From: Centroberyx gerrardi
Lineage: Eukaryota > Chordata > Actinopteri > Beryciformes > Berycidae
DNA: 64,000 nt
Assembly: GCF_048128805.1 (NCBI RefSeq)
Contig: NC_135997.1
Span: 558,001-622,000, forward strand
Reading direction: 5' to 3'
Positions 1 to 21,300 of the stretch are shown here, piece by piece. Position 1 is the first letter of the stretch, and every line of letters starts with the position of its first letter. Below the pieces are notes generated by a model. It was given only the letters and a program-made list of their open reading frames with translations, searched no databases and was not told where the DNA came from. The position numbers and the translations under genes were made by a program.

Positions 1-641
1 CGCACACACTCATCTCACATTTCCTCATATACCGTTATTATTATATACAGTTATTAGTATTAAATAATAGTGAAATAACCAGTATGGATAAGATTTGTTT
101 AATGTCAACTGTCGATACTTTTATGAACAAACTCATCTCCTCATTTATACAACTATGGAACAAGATATTGGTTGATTTTAGCAAAATTATAATCACATAT
201 GAAGTAAAAAAAAAAATGTTGACAATAAAAAGTATAAAATAAAATGTTTGAAACTGTGCTTGTTTGAAACCAGTACAATCAGACAATGTTAATTTTAACT
301 TAAATTGTTGGAAACATGATAGATGTTTAGCTTGGTGTGACATTAATAAAATACCAAATAAAACAAAGGTTCATAGGAAAGATATTTTAACCTGTCAATC
401 ATCAACAACAGACTCTCAGGTGAACAACAATCATTTAATTCTGTCTGGTTAAATATCTCATTCATTTCATTTTCCAAATAAAATTTGGAATATCTGTTTT
501 CTTGTACATGTGTGATATGAATGCAAACATTAATATTCTCATTTTTAAGGAATAGCTGTGTGCGTGTGGTCCTGTACAGAGTGAACTATCATGTCAGCAG
601 CTGTGTTTGGTCAGCAGTGTGAGTGTTTCTCTCTCCCTCCT
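1..641. other. AT-rich flank downstream of the NLR gene
   Basis: I see no coding region with codon structure or splice signals here. The stretch lies 3' of the NLR stop codon (minus strand) and probably includes its 3' UTR. I found no clear minus-strand AATAAA. Short open frames in it are AT-rich and match nothing I recognise. Confidence 0.5.
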
Positions 642-8280
<7,639 letters not shown>

Positions 8281-8756
8281 AGTGGAGCGAACACCTTTAC
8301 ACAAACACACCCAACATGCTGTTAGATGGACTGATTCATTAGAATAAAGTTTCCTTTACAGGATATATTACTTAAAGTGCTGTGATCACTCTGTCAGTAA
8401 CATGTCACATATACACTGAGTGTACAAACCTCAAACCTGCAGGCTGTGTCCTGATTAAACACGTTCAGAAAGCAACACGTCAAATTACTGCTACTACTTC
8501 TGCTCTTATTAGATGACTTCATTAACACTCAAACACTAATATGTTGGAAAACCGTTGGAAGTGCTGAGTTGTGTTTTGAACCTAAACTGCTGCATTTCAG
8601 ACAGACGCACTTTCCTCTTTTTACAGGCTAAATAAGATAATCGCATGCGGTAATAGTATGATAAAAGATATGCTGAGTCTTTAAAATATAATACAGTGTA
8701 AACTGTCACATAAAATGTTGCTTACAATACCTTTTGTCGTCAAATAATCTGCGTCC

Positions 8757-8778
8757 GAAAAGTGAAAGTGAAAGTAAC
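8757..8778. promoter_or_regulatory. ISRE/IRF-like motif upstream of the NLR
   Basis: Contains AAGTGAAAGTGAAAG, three GAAA cores spaced as in interferon-stimulated response elements and IFN-beta PRD elements. It lies about 480 bp upstream of the NLR start codon (minus strand) and about 580 bp from the WDR88 start. The motif works in either orientation; assignment to the NLR is inference. Confidence 0.5.
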
Positions 8779-8784
8779 AGCTTC

Positions 8785-8788
<4 letters not shown>

Positions 8789-8873
<85 letters not shown>
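8789..8873. repeat. (GA)n microsatellite
   Basis: About 85 bp of pure GA in the spacer between the NLR and WDR88, 11 bp after the IRF-like motif. Confidence 0.95.
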
Positions 8874-8875
<2 letters not shown>

Positions 8876-9259
8876 CTGAAACTTTGCCTTCGTATTAGAA
8901 GACAATTACTCTGGTATCTGTTTCTGGACAAAGTCATTCTGAGGCAGCTAAGCAAGGAAGAGGAGGACATTACAATCTGAGATCACAAAACTATATTTCA
9001 TATCATGTTCCAAATATAAGAACTGAATTTGGAAAACATGCAACTTTTCTTGACCAGGGCCCACTTGAAAAAGAGATGCAAATCTCAACGTGACTACCGG
9101 TACTCTGCTTAAATAAAGGATACATAAAATCATGTGCATGTAAACTAGAATTTAAATGGTCAATGTCGAAAATAATTGGAGTTATCATGTGTTATGTTAT
9201 GTTATATTTTTGGTTATTTCCCACAGCACCTGAACGCAGCATCACACACCTTTCAGACT

Positions 9260-9273
9260 GTTGCTATGGTAAC
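9260..9273. promoter_or_regulatory. RFX X-box upstream of WDR88
   Basis: GTTGCTATGGTAAC matches the imperfect-palindrome X-box bound by RFX factors (two GTTGC/GGTAAC half-sites around AT). It lies 84 bp before the WDR88 start codon, a usual distance for a promoter X-box of ciliary or spermatogenic genes. Confidence 0.6.
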
Positions 9274-9356
9274 TGTCAGCATCGGCTGCTAACAGCAGAG
9301 AGCTAAGCTAAGCTAAGCTAGCTTCTTCAACACGAACTTTCTACAAGTCTGGAAAA

Positions 9357-12300
9357 ATGGCTTTAAAAAACATCGACCCTTTATCACTGGATGATCCCAC
9401 AGAGGGAGGAGAGGAGGAGGAAGAGGAGGAGGAGAAGAAAGAGGAGGAGCAGGACCAAAAGGAGGAGGAAGGAGTATGGGAGCGTGAGTCTCAGGTAAAA
9501 GTAACATTAGCAGTTAGCTAGCGGAGAAACGGAACTCCTCCAACTCTGTCTGGCAGAAAGATTCAAACGTGGAAATAACCAGCAGAACCAGGTAGTTAAA
9601 CACCGCTAAATGTCTGTCTGTGGCGCCCATTCTAAACATGTTAGTTACATTGGCAAGCAGGGGAGAAAAGACTACAAAACATTCAAACAGAAGTGCTGTT
9701 ACTTTGCTGACATTTCACTTTAGTACTGGAGTAAAAATAAAAAGCAAAAGGTAGCTTAGCTCATTTAAAACGTACTAGTATGACCTTTCCCAAACCAGGT
9801 TCTGTTAATTGAAACAACAACAACAACAACAACAAAATTAATTAACAAAGTAGCTAAAGTATGAATCAACACAATTAATTAAACATTACAACCGGACAGT
9901 TTCTGATGCAGTGCTTATGGAGAAGCTGCACAATATCAAACATCATAAGGAGGCAAAAACAAATGTCACATGATGAAGAAATATCTATCAGACAACACAC
10001 ACACACATATAAATGCAGAGTGATTTGTGTCTGTAACCCACCATTTGAAGCAGTGTAAACTGGTTTGTAATATTTATTTGTCGATAAATGCTTTTCACTT
10101 TTCATTAATACATAAGCTTATTGCATCTAGCATTTGTGGATTCCTTGGTGATTACAGGCTAGAACAATCTCAAAATAATCCACACAAATAGGCTGTGAAT
10201 ACAATTAAGCTATGCAGATGGACATGTTTGTGTGAAAATATTGAAACATACTGTATTTTTAGAAATTTTATTGTTTATGTACAAATGAAAATTGAAAAGC
10301 TTTTGTTCACAAATGTTTTTACATATTTGCAAATCAGTTTACACTTCAGGCATTTAGCAGACTCTCCTTTCCAGAGTGACTTGCAACAGTAAAATAAGAA
10401 CATTCCTCAAGCATGAACAGGGTGCCATGAAAACTGAAAGTGCCACAACAAGAAAAGTGAAGTAAAAGCATCGCTCCTGTCAGCAGTTATGTTAAGTTGA
10501 CGTTGTTTCACACGGCGGGTCACAGATACGGATCCTCTGTGTTTGTTTGTGCCTGTTTTGCCTCTGCAGGTCCCAGTGAAGGTGCTGAGAGCTCACAGCG
10601 CCGGCCTCACCGCCGCACACCTCTGCTTCCACGACAGCCGCATCCTCAGCAGCTCCTCCGACTCCACCGCCGTCCTCTGGGTAAACTCCTCCTCCACAAG
10701 TGATGTCACTTCCCCTGCTGCTGTTATAAACTAGGCCGCGAGTCTAGGCTGAAACCTGATTGGATGTGAGAGGAGAGGGGTTTGCTGTGATTTATAATTT
10801 ACACACCCTGCTGCTCCTCCCACCTCCTCCCAGTCTCCTCCCAGTCTCCTCCAACCTCTTCTCTCCTCCTCCCACCATCTCCTGTCTCCTCCACCCTCGC
10901 CTCCTCCCTCCTCCTCATTCCTCCTCCCACCTCCTCTTTCTCCTCCATCCATGCCTCCTCCCTCGTCCTCATTCCTCCTCCTACCTCTTCCTGTCTCCTC
11001 CATCCTCGCCTCCTCCCTGCTCCTCGTTCCTCCTCCCACCTCCTCTTGTCTCCTCCATCCCTGCCTCCTCCCACCTCCTTCTGTCTCTTTTCCTTTCTCC
11101 CAGGCTCCTCCAACCTCCTCTCTCCTCCTCCCACCATCTACTATCTCCTCCTCCCTTCTCCTCCCTCCTCTTCATTCCTCCTCCCACCTCCTCCTGTCTC
11201 CTCCATCCTGGCCTCCTCCCAGTCCCCCAGGCTCCTCTCACTTCCTCCAACCTCCTCCCACCTCCTCTATCCCTCCATCTTCCCAGTCTCCTCTCACCTC
11301 TTCCACTCCTTCCTCTCCTCAGTCACCCCGGCTCCTCTGACCTTCTCCCACCTCCTCCTATCTCCTCGCGTCTCCTCCCATTTCATCCTCCCACCTCCTC
11401 CCAGTCTATCTGGCCTATCTCTGATCCTCATGTTCATTGATCAATAGGAATGGGACGAAAAATGTGACAATACGTATCGTGGGGCAGAAAAATGTGTAGC
11501 GTGTAGAGTCGAAATTATCAAATCTAGAATTTAGTAAAGGTATGAAAATATGAAACTTTGATAAAGATATCAATTTACACTCGTAAGGGGCACCACCTTC
11601 GTAGATGAAGGACCTTTACTTATACTAATCAGTCATCAGTCTAAAGATTGTGAAATCTTTTCAATACAGGGATTACTTTACTCTGCAAGTAAGGAAACAC
11701 ATAACAACTTCTCTGTAATAAATGGGAATATTTATTTAACTATACAAGCATAACAAATTCAATGAGATAAGCAATATAAGGTACGTATATTGATCACCAG
11801 AATGAAGCACGGAAACTATAGACTAAAAATAGACATGAAATGCAATGAAACAAATTAAGAATGAAAGGGAAATGATAATGAAATATGGGAATAAGAATTG
11901 GCAGCAGTAAATGGAGGTATGTATGGATCAATCAACCAGAGAAACGAGGCGGAAAGCTACGGGGCAACTAGACTATAAAAGCCTAACTTTTCTTGATCTA
12001 TTTAAGTAATTTGAATCTAAACTTTTGCATCAACTCTCAGCAGTAAAGACGTGGATAATCATCACTTTGTTCAGTTGAGAAGTCCTGCCGGTCGGGTTGT
12101 CTGGTCCCGCTGAGCTCGGAGAGACGGACTCGGCGTGGCCAGTTACCTGGCAACGGCAGACACTGGTGGAACAGCTGGTCTCTGATGTGTTATCGTCACG
12201 TCGAGGCAAGCAGCGCTACTGGCTTTTCACAGCTGTAGACAACAGGCCTCTCTGGATGTGGAACACTGCGGCGATGTTGAACCAGTGTTTGACTGCTGGT

Positions 12301-15300
12301 CTTGGAAGAGTTGACGTTTCTAGCTCTGCTAACTGTTATAAAACTAAATGATCTCGTTCCTAAATAGCTTCGAAAATGATCTTCGCTTGGCCGAGCGTTG
12401 ATAACTTCTTAACTATTAGACGCGAGGTTCAGACTTCATGTACACGATTCTTAAGTTCATCTGGAGAAGACGTCTCTAACTCCAGGTTCAAACTCTAAGT
12501 TTCAGCTAAAGTCGAATTGTAGCTAAATTGTTGATCTTGGCTTCAGCAGGTTTCTTGGCGAGGGCGGAATGTTGAACTCTCTGAAAACCCAGATAAGAAC
12601 ATTTTATAGCTCTTTGAATTCTCAGGCGTGGTTTGCCATGCAAATCACGCTTCGCGCTCTTTTTCTGTTTACTAATTAATTTCTTTGTTTGAGAAGATTT
12701 CAAGGGAGGGGGGAAAGGAATGCAAGAGGAATCATTCCTCTAGTCTATTTTATTTTGTTATCTATTACTAAGTGATCTTAATAAAGATTCCTTTTAAAAT
12801 AATATGTCGGTATTTTACATCTCCACCAATTACTGTTGTCAATTGATCGAAATAATAAAAACCTGTTAACTTACATTCAAACTTATATAGCTAGCACATC
12901 AATATAAGGACATCAAATAAACCTTCCTGGTACAATCTGTGGCTATAAAGTCTCCATCAAGTTAACTCATATATGTGACTTGTGTCTCTAACTGCGTGAT
13001 CAATATGAGAAAAATAATTTAATCATTTAAGACATTTGGACGCACTGACATTTTATACTGACATGTCGTTGCTATAAATGACCACAAGGTGGCAGTGTAG
13101 GACCATGAAAATAGGAGAGTGTCTCTGGACGAATATCTGATACACTTCAATCATTTAACACATCATGGTCTATGCATGTAACTTTAGCTATTGAACATCT
13201 TCAACATATATATGGGCCTAAGTATGGATGTGTGATTGTATAGTTCACTAGTATTCCTGAGTTCTTGAGTCCTTCTCCTCCTGATGGCTGAAAGATAAAG
13301 GTCGTTAATTGTGGAATGTGTGATGGCGTTTCAAACCTCTTCGCCGGGTTGGTATCCTGTCGTTAATTTCCTGAGCTGTCCTGTGGAGACATCTCTGGCT
13401 GGCATAGACTCAACTCCTTGAGCCATGGACTGTGTCCATTCGACACCTTATGGCCACTTGTTGTGATAGGCCATTTGGTGTTGATTCAAGAAAGCAACAG
13501 AAAGGTTGTGGGCTTTCTGCAAATGTCTCCCTGGTATCGCTACAAATGAATCACGATATTATCTAAATTTTATTCTGCTGTAGTAATCACAAATGAGACG
13601 CTTGACCATCACAATTTCACAAGCTCTCCATCCAAATTATATTATTTGTGCTTTGACATTTTTGTGTGACATTTTTAAATTGTTGTTTACATTCTAGCAG
13701 CCAATGCCATCGCTAGGAAAAATTGTGGCTCAGAAATAAACAGAATTCTGCACAGTCAGACTTTGTTGTCACTGAACCTTTATTTATTACATCGTATCGT
13801 GAGATAAGCATGCCATCGCTTCCCTATTGATCAACCCCTCTGATTGGCCCATGGAGCAGTGAGGAGGCTTTTTATTGGAGGTTGTACTGCAGGTGCTGCG
13901 GTTGGGAGGCGGGGGTGTAGTGTGGTGGGTGGGTGGGTAGGGGATGTCGCCATTGTGGGTGCATTCGTCTAAGGGCGCCTGGTATCCTCCCAGTCACATG
14001 ACGAGTGACACAGCCTACTTCTCTGTTCTAAGAATTCACACGTAACTTACATCACAAATATATCTACATGGCTTTATTATAGGTCTTGGGAGAAAAACAT
14101 CAAGAGAAAAGGAAATGTACATGCACTTTGAATGTTTTTTTTAAATGCATTTGGTCATCGAAGTGTTTACTGGTCAGACTTTTTTTTGTCAAACTTTACA
14201 GTTTCCCCTCCATTTTAGCCTGACATGAATCTTTATGATGTAAATTCATGGTGTAAATCATATTAAGAGGTATCAAGCTGAGGGTAAAGGGTAAAAAAGC
14301 ATAAATTGATGTTTTACTGACTGTTTTATGTTCAGATTGGTGGTTGTTTGACTTATAATAACCATTGACTGGCGGTCATAGTTTAACCACTTTAACTTTC
14401 CAGCACATCACTGCTCTGAACTCAGCTTTCACGAACACACCCATGGTAATGTTGTTAATAGCTGCGATGCTGACAAGGAGCTGAAGTACGTCATGTTGAC
14501 CTTTGACCTCTCCAGGACGCCGAGCGCTGCGTCCCGCTGAGGGTGTTTGATGGAGGTCATGGAGCTGCCATCAGTGAATGTGCTGTGATCCCAGACAGGA
14601 ACAGGTGAGTTTAGAAAAATCACCCAGAGCGGCTTCCAAAAGTCACCAGCCACTTTCACTGTTTCACAGCCAGACATGCCGTCACCACCCTCCCACCAGC
14701 CCAGCCACAGTTTACTAAGGAGGAAAATGACTGAGTGGAGGTTTATTAAGGAGATGTCAAACCAACTAAAGAAACGGGATAGAGCTGCTCGAAGAAAAAT
14801 ACAACTATTAATAGTATTTCAATCAAGGAAGACACAAAAGGTGATGCACAAAAGACAGATGTTTATAATATATAAGACAAGAGCTTTGGTGTTGACCGCG
14901 CCGCAGGAAATAATTTATAGGAGATAAAACCCTGTAAATAAATGCTATTCCGAAGATTCCCCCTGGGGAGCCATGGATGGGAAACAAACACTGAAATGAC
15001 AGCAAGGAGACGTAACAGGTAGGCAAGGTATCACCCGCCAAGCAAGATCATTGGCTGACAGAAAGCCTGAGAGATAACCACAGGTGTTCACTGGATGACA
15101 GTAACTGTGAGCCAGAGACCCGGTGTGCGAAGAGAGAGCGAGAAAGTGAAAGGGATTGTCTTCCTGCCTGAACTTCTTGCACTAAGAGCTTCATTAGTAA
15201 TACTGTATGTACTGTATGTGTGGCTGTGGGTGGCTCACTCTTATTTATTTTTTTATAAAATCACTATTAATTGGGCCTGTTTCTATACTCAAGTGAATGC

Positions 15301-18300
15301 CTCTTGTAGTTGAGCGTTTCTTCCAGTTTGATTCAGTTTTAACAGAAACCTGTTAAAACCTCAATTGTTGGATTTCCAAAATGCCTGGGCAGCAAGGAGA
15401 CATTCCTCCTCTTCCTCATCCCTGAAACACTGACTTCTTACAGATACAGATACAGTGGGTCTAGACATCAGGATCACAGCCCACATACTGAGTTACCTCC
15501 CCTTCTTCTGTCCGTGTCTCTGTGTCTCCTCTCCTTCATCACTGAAGGTTTCAGCATCCTTAATGAATTTAAAGATGGGAATTGCAAGTTTTGATAAAAT
15601 GTCAGTATCACAGAACTTGCTAACACTCTACATGAAGTGCGTAGATGCATTACAAGCAGATTATAAATCCATTAGAAGCAGAGATAAACTTTCTTACAAT
15701 ATAGTCGTCAGACAAACATCAGAAAATTACGTTCAATTTAACATCATATCATTTACTATATAGTTGCAACCCCCTAATTTCTTTGCACATACTAGTGCTG
15801 ATTATCATGCTCTGATTCTGAAAGATGTTTTCTGATGACCAGGAAGCCGATTTCTTCTCTTCCACCCAGCTGATGGAAACACAACTAATTCACTTTTTTA
15901 TTTTTGTGACATTTCAAAAGTTCACTTAAAATTTGCTTGACAGAACAAGTGAGTAGAATAGGAGTCAGTGTTGAATAGATTCTCTCTCTCTCTCCCTCAG
16001 GATGGTTACAGTCTCTTGGGATAAGAAGATGATTGCGTGGGACCTGGAGACAGGACAGACCCTGGTAACTCCTCTCCTCCTCCTCTCCTCTCCTCCTCTC
16101 ATCCTCACCTGCCACCAAGCAGACATAACTCCTTTTCAGCTGTGTAGTGTTTGTAAGTGTTTCTATGTGTGTGTGTAGCTTATATGTGTGTGTGTGTGTG
16201 TGTGTGTGCAGTGGACGTCCAGCCTGGCCGGCCTGCTGACCTCCTGCAGCGTGTCGTGTGACGGGCGGCTGGTAGTTTGTGCAGCAGATCTGCAGAGCGG
16301 CGTGTACGTCAGCGACGCAGCCAGCGGCCAGACGCTCCACCACGTCTCCGGTAAACCAGCAGCTCCGCCCCACACTGCACAAGCTGGATTTAGCTGCTTT
16401 ATTTTAGCTATACACCTCAAAAATGTTTTATAAAGACCATATCTATGTGAAATTGCTAAAGAAGATTAAAATATGGGACCTTTAACTAAATATTCAATTT
16501 TATTTAAGAGTATTTCAAATGGTTTAGATCATTTCCAGGTCTTGAAAAGTTTGGGAATTTGACAAAAATCCTGGAAAAGTCTGTGAAAATCATGTTCAGT
16601 CTTGCTGCCTTATGTCTGTGTACAGTATTATTATTATTACTGTCTTTAAGGTGGGTTTGTTTTCTATCCCAGATCTTCACCGGTCCACCGTCACGCGGTG
16701 CAGGTTTGACCCCCAGAGCCAGCGTATAGCCACAGTGTCTGCAGACAGGACCATCAAACTGTGGGACCTGGTGGCCCAAAAAACTACCGTGTCCATCAAC
16801 AGGTGAGGAACGGACAGAAGATCACAGACTGATCCGCACCAAACAGCATCACCTGCACAGGATAATTGATTGACAGCATAACATTTAAGTAATAATCCAA
16901 GTATTATATAAATAAATGTCAGTTCTGTTCCTCTCTATCTGACTGCTCTAACACAACAGCAACTCAACCTATATCCAGTTCATAAAGCTTCTCCTCTGTC
17001 TGTTCTAAACAGCCGGTGTCTGGTTGCTCTTTCCTGGGAAAAATCCTCTGCCGCACAGGAAGTGATGCGTTTTATGTTTCCAGTTTGTTTGGAATAAACA
17101 GAAGAAGAAGAAGAACTGGGTAGTTAGCATGAGCAGTGATAGCCACCATGGATGAACAGACAGAGAAAAGAGAAACTCAAACTGCATCAACAGCAAATCC
17201 AAGCTCTGCCCACACTGTTTGATTGACAGGTGATCTGTGGGAAGAGCAGAGCAGAAACACCACAGTGAGGCTGAGGGACAAAGATGGAGACTAAATAAAA
17301 ACGAGGATCTGTAGGATTACCACCTTAAAACAAATTGTAGCACTCTTTAAAGGACAGTAATGAGTTGGATGCTTGACTAAATGAAAACAACCTTTACAGA
17401 CTGAATGAAATGGATGGCAATTTGGAATAAACAATACAAATACAAGTGAAGTTAAATGAAGGCAGGGATGGGTCTGGTACTAACCTATATCACTAACCTT
17501 TCAACCCCATGTGAGCCAGAACCAGCTTCCTATTGGCTGTTCCAAAGTTCCAACAACAGGTGATTGGTTCTTTTCCATCAAGGCTTCTAGACTTTGGATC
17601 AGGCTGCTAAATCTGTATCATCTTTAAAATCACCTTTTATATACTTGTGTAATGATGTTTTATCATTGTTTTTGACCTACTTTACTTACTTTACTTTTAT
17701 GTTTCTTGCCTTGATTTTAGATTTCTTATGTTGCTTTCATTGTGTTTGCTGGGAATTTCAACTGTTTTTTATTTGTGGTTTTCTTTTACTCCTTGGGTTG
17801 ATGCTTAGCCCCGCCTCTCTAGGTGTAGTTAAATAAATACTACATAAATATTATTGATAATTTCTTCTTCTCTGTCTTTCTATGTTGCTGTTTTCCTGTC
17901 TTACTCTCAGTAACCATAGCAACGTCGTCTCCAACTGCTGCTTCACCAACAATGGCCACTTCCTGTCCACGGCATCATGGGATAAAACCCTGCAGCTTTG
18001 GGATCTGCAGACGGGGGCGTTCTGGTCCCGCGGCGGGGCGTCGCTCCGGACAGGACACGACGGAAGTGTCAGCTCCTGCAGCTTCTCTGCTGACGGTGAG
18101 ACCCAAGAGCAAGGCACCGGCACTGCCGGGGTCGAGGGTTCAGTTCCCAGACTAAACCTGTTCACTCTCACGGTGCTGAGGAGCTTCATGCTGCGTTCAC
18201 GTCGCATCGGAATAAGTGGAACATCGGGATTATATTTCGTTGCAACGTGTTTAACTCAATGGAACGCCCACATCCCAAAAAAAATCTACCAAAAATGAAC

Positions 18301-21300
18301 TGCAGCAGACATTTTTGTGAGTAGACTTGATTGTATTACTATGAATATCACTTAGATTTTTGATTTTTATTATCTTGGATTGCCACCATGGGTGGATGGG
18401 TGGTGTTTGCTGCCTGTGTTGACACACTTCACACTTTCTCCACCTGAAAGATTCAGATTCAGCGAATTTAGACTTTCCTGCACTCCTTCATGTTGTTCAT
18501 CTGATGAAATGCATCCTGTTATGTTTCCTCAGCAAATCTCCTGGTGTCCAGCTCCTATGACAGGACTGTTGCAGTCTGGGACATGTCCACCCTGTGCCAT
18601 ACTCTCATCCTGAAGGTGACTCACCACGGCCTGCTGGGCCCCTCTGCTCTGTCTGACCTCATGCTGTGTGCTGAACTCATCGTAGGAGGAGCTTGGATCC
18701 AAAACGAGCTATTCATTTAAAACTCCATGAAAAATCCATAAAACATCATTCTTTCAAAATGATCGCTGACATGAAAGTAAAATTTGCGAAATGGATGGGC
18801 GCTGCACTCTCTCTGTTAAAAGAAATATTTATTTTAACTAGAGACGAAAGAAACATTACATTTTGGCCTTCATCGGGACATTCGCTGAAGCTGATTTTAT
18901 ATGCTAAATACTAAAATAGTAAATACTAAAAACATGACATTTCGTCCTATGAAGGCCAAAATGTCATGTTTCTTTCTCCTCTAGTTAAAGGAAAATCCAG
19001 CCTAGAACACTTTAAAATCAGCTATTGGTGATGTACTTTGCGTTTCTGTGTCCATTTAGTAGTTTGGTCTATTTTGCTGAAAATGTTTCAGGATGTAAAA
19101 CATCAGCGGTAAACGTCAGGTTTTGGTGTCAGTCCCTCAGAATCAAAGAGCGAGGGCTTCTTTCTAGAGCCGCCATTTTGCACCAAGAGACGTTCAACAA
19201 TCATACAGGGAGAAATCCATCGTAGAAGAGGAGAGAGACCAATTTCTCCACCACAGGAGCAGGAGAGAGACACAAAGTTTTTTAGGATGGATTTATGGAT
19301 CTATAATTTTGATCTGCTGAGAGACAAATTTCAAGAAGCAATTTTTTCTCAAAATGGATATATGTAGGGTTATTTTGGAATGAGAGCCATCATATAATCT
19401 GTTTATGATTTTGGATGCTCGGCTCATATTCTGCTTCTCTGACTTTGTCATAGGGCCACAGTGATTGGGTGACAGACGTGTCAATCAGCGCTGACAAGAA
19501 GTGGGTGGCCTCCGCCTCCAAGGTACCAGTCCACTCTGCCCAGACTCCCAGCACTGGGAGTGTTAGAGAAGTTACACACACGATTCCCAGTGAGCCAGTG
19601 TCCAGCTCTGATCAGATGGATATGATGCACTTTGATTACATATTTATGATTGATGAATACTACACTGGGATTCCATACCAGTATGCATTAATGTTTTATT
19701 ACTGTCATTATTATTATAAGAAGTAGCAGTAATAGAGGTTTAGTGTCCCATGATGGTCTAAGTGCTGTTAAAGAGACTTTTCCATCCTGACATGGTTAAG
19801 TTCAGGAGGAAACACTGAATACTTTTTAAGCCATTTTTTTTTATTTTTCTGGCATAAAAATTGTCAAACTTAGATAAGATACTGAGTATTGGTGGAAAAT
19901 ATCAGCTGTTGGCAGCTTCAGCCCAAAAAATATCAGTTTCAGTCGAACCCTAGTTACAAATATGATTCCCAACATCCCAACCCGACTCCCACCTCTGGGA
20001 ATGTTGTCCAGTGGTTACAAGCATAATTTCCAGTGTCCCAGTATCCCCACCTGCAGAAACACAACACAGTAACAACATGCTGAGCTGCCATTAAGTTTCA
20101 CAAGTTATGATCCAGGAAAAGGACGCTATTCAGCACAGTGAGCCATAAGCCTACATTCACTACTCACATGATGGATGAAACTGGTCACATTGTTGGTGAT
20201 GATGATGATGATGATGATGATGAGGATGATGAAGAGAGTGAAGTTCTCTCTCTGCAGGATGGCACTCTCAGGTTATGGAACATAGAGAACTTGGAGGAAA
20301 CCCCTGAGGTGATCGAGAAGAGGAGGAGTCACGGAACGGGAATTCACATCGTCATGGTCGGAGTGTGAAATTCCTTCATATCGCTGAAAATCTCTTTATG
20401 CTTTGTCTGGTTTGTCATTTATGATCCTGCTTACATAATCAGTTATTTGTGCATCATGTGTTTATATCATTGGGTACTGATGGTGAATCTGACCCTTGAC
20501 CTCTTTACTGTTGGTTGCTTGTGTTGGTGATCTGGGAAAGTTTATTCTACTGTTGCTCTGTCTGTAGCACGAGATAGAGTGATGTAGTGGAGAGTAAACT
20601 CACCTTAACTGACTTTACCCTCCTTTTAAAGCTGATGTGAATCTTTATGACATCAAGTCACAGTACACATCAGAGTTAATAGTATTTAACTGATCTACTG
20701 ACCTACTGGAGGTCATGGTTTTATTCACCATCAGATCACTGCCTGAATTAGAGCATCAGCTAACTACGGAGCCCCTGGAGTGACATGCTGCTTTTTTTTT
20801 TTTTTTTTATGTGTTTCTGGTGCATACGAGAAACTATCTGGTGCACAAGAGAAATCATTTCTGGTTGTTTTGCAATAGGCCAGTGGTTTTATTTGTGCAT
20901 GTCAGGTCCCTTATTTCTCTGCTATTTCAGTGTTTAAACTTTAGGGATGATAATACATCAGTTGGTAGTCATGTTTTCAAATTCCATTTTTTTTTTTTTT
21001 CAATTGTGCATCACAGTCTTCATCAGCTAAGCCTTTTAATAGGAATAAGTAGCATTTGTTGAAATGTTTTGTTTTGTTTTTTTATTTAAAGAAGGGTAAG
21101 AAGATAGGTTAGTTCAAGAGGGAATCCTCCGCTTCCTCAACAGCACTTACTGTAGGACCTACGGAAGCGTAATGCATTCACTTGAGAAAAAAAAATTTGC
21201 CGTTTTTCTGAATTAACGAGATAATTATCTCAGAAAAACAAAGCAGATTTTTTTTTAATTTTTTTTAAATGCTCTGTTTTTCTGAATTAACGAGATAATC

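Noticed and set aside
8762-8980. Open frames with Arg-Glu or Ser-Leu repeats
   Set aside because: Translation of the (GA)n microsatellite.
10731-11447. Overlapping long open frames rich in Pro/Ser/Leu (plus) or Glu/Gly/Arg (minus)
   Set aside because: Low-complexity pyrimidine tract with almost no stop codons possible. No splice or conservation signal.
20138-20257. Asp-rich segment as part of WDR88 exon 10
   Set aside because: It is a (GAT)n intronic tract ahead of a good acceptor CTCTCTGCAG at 20248-20257; the preceding exon joins in phase without it.
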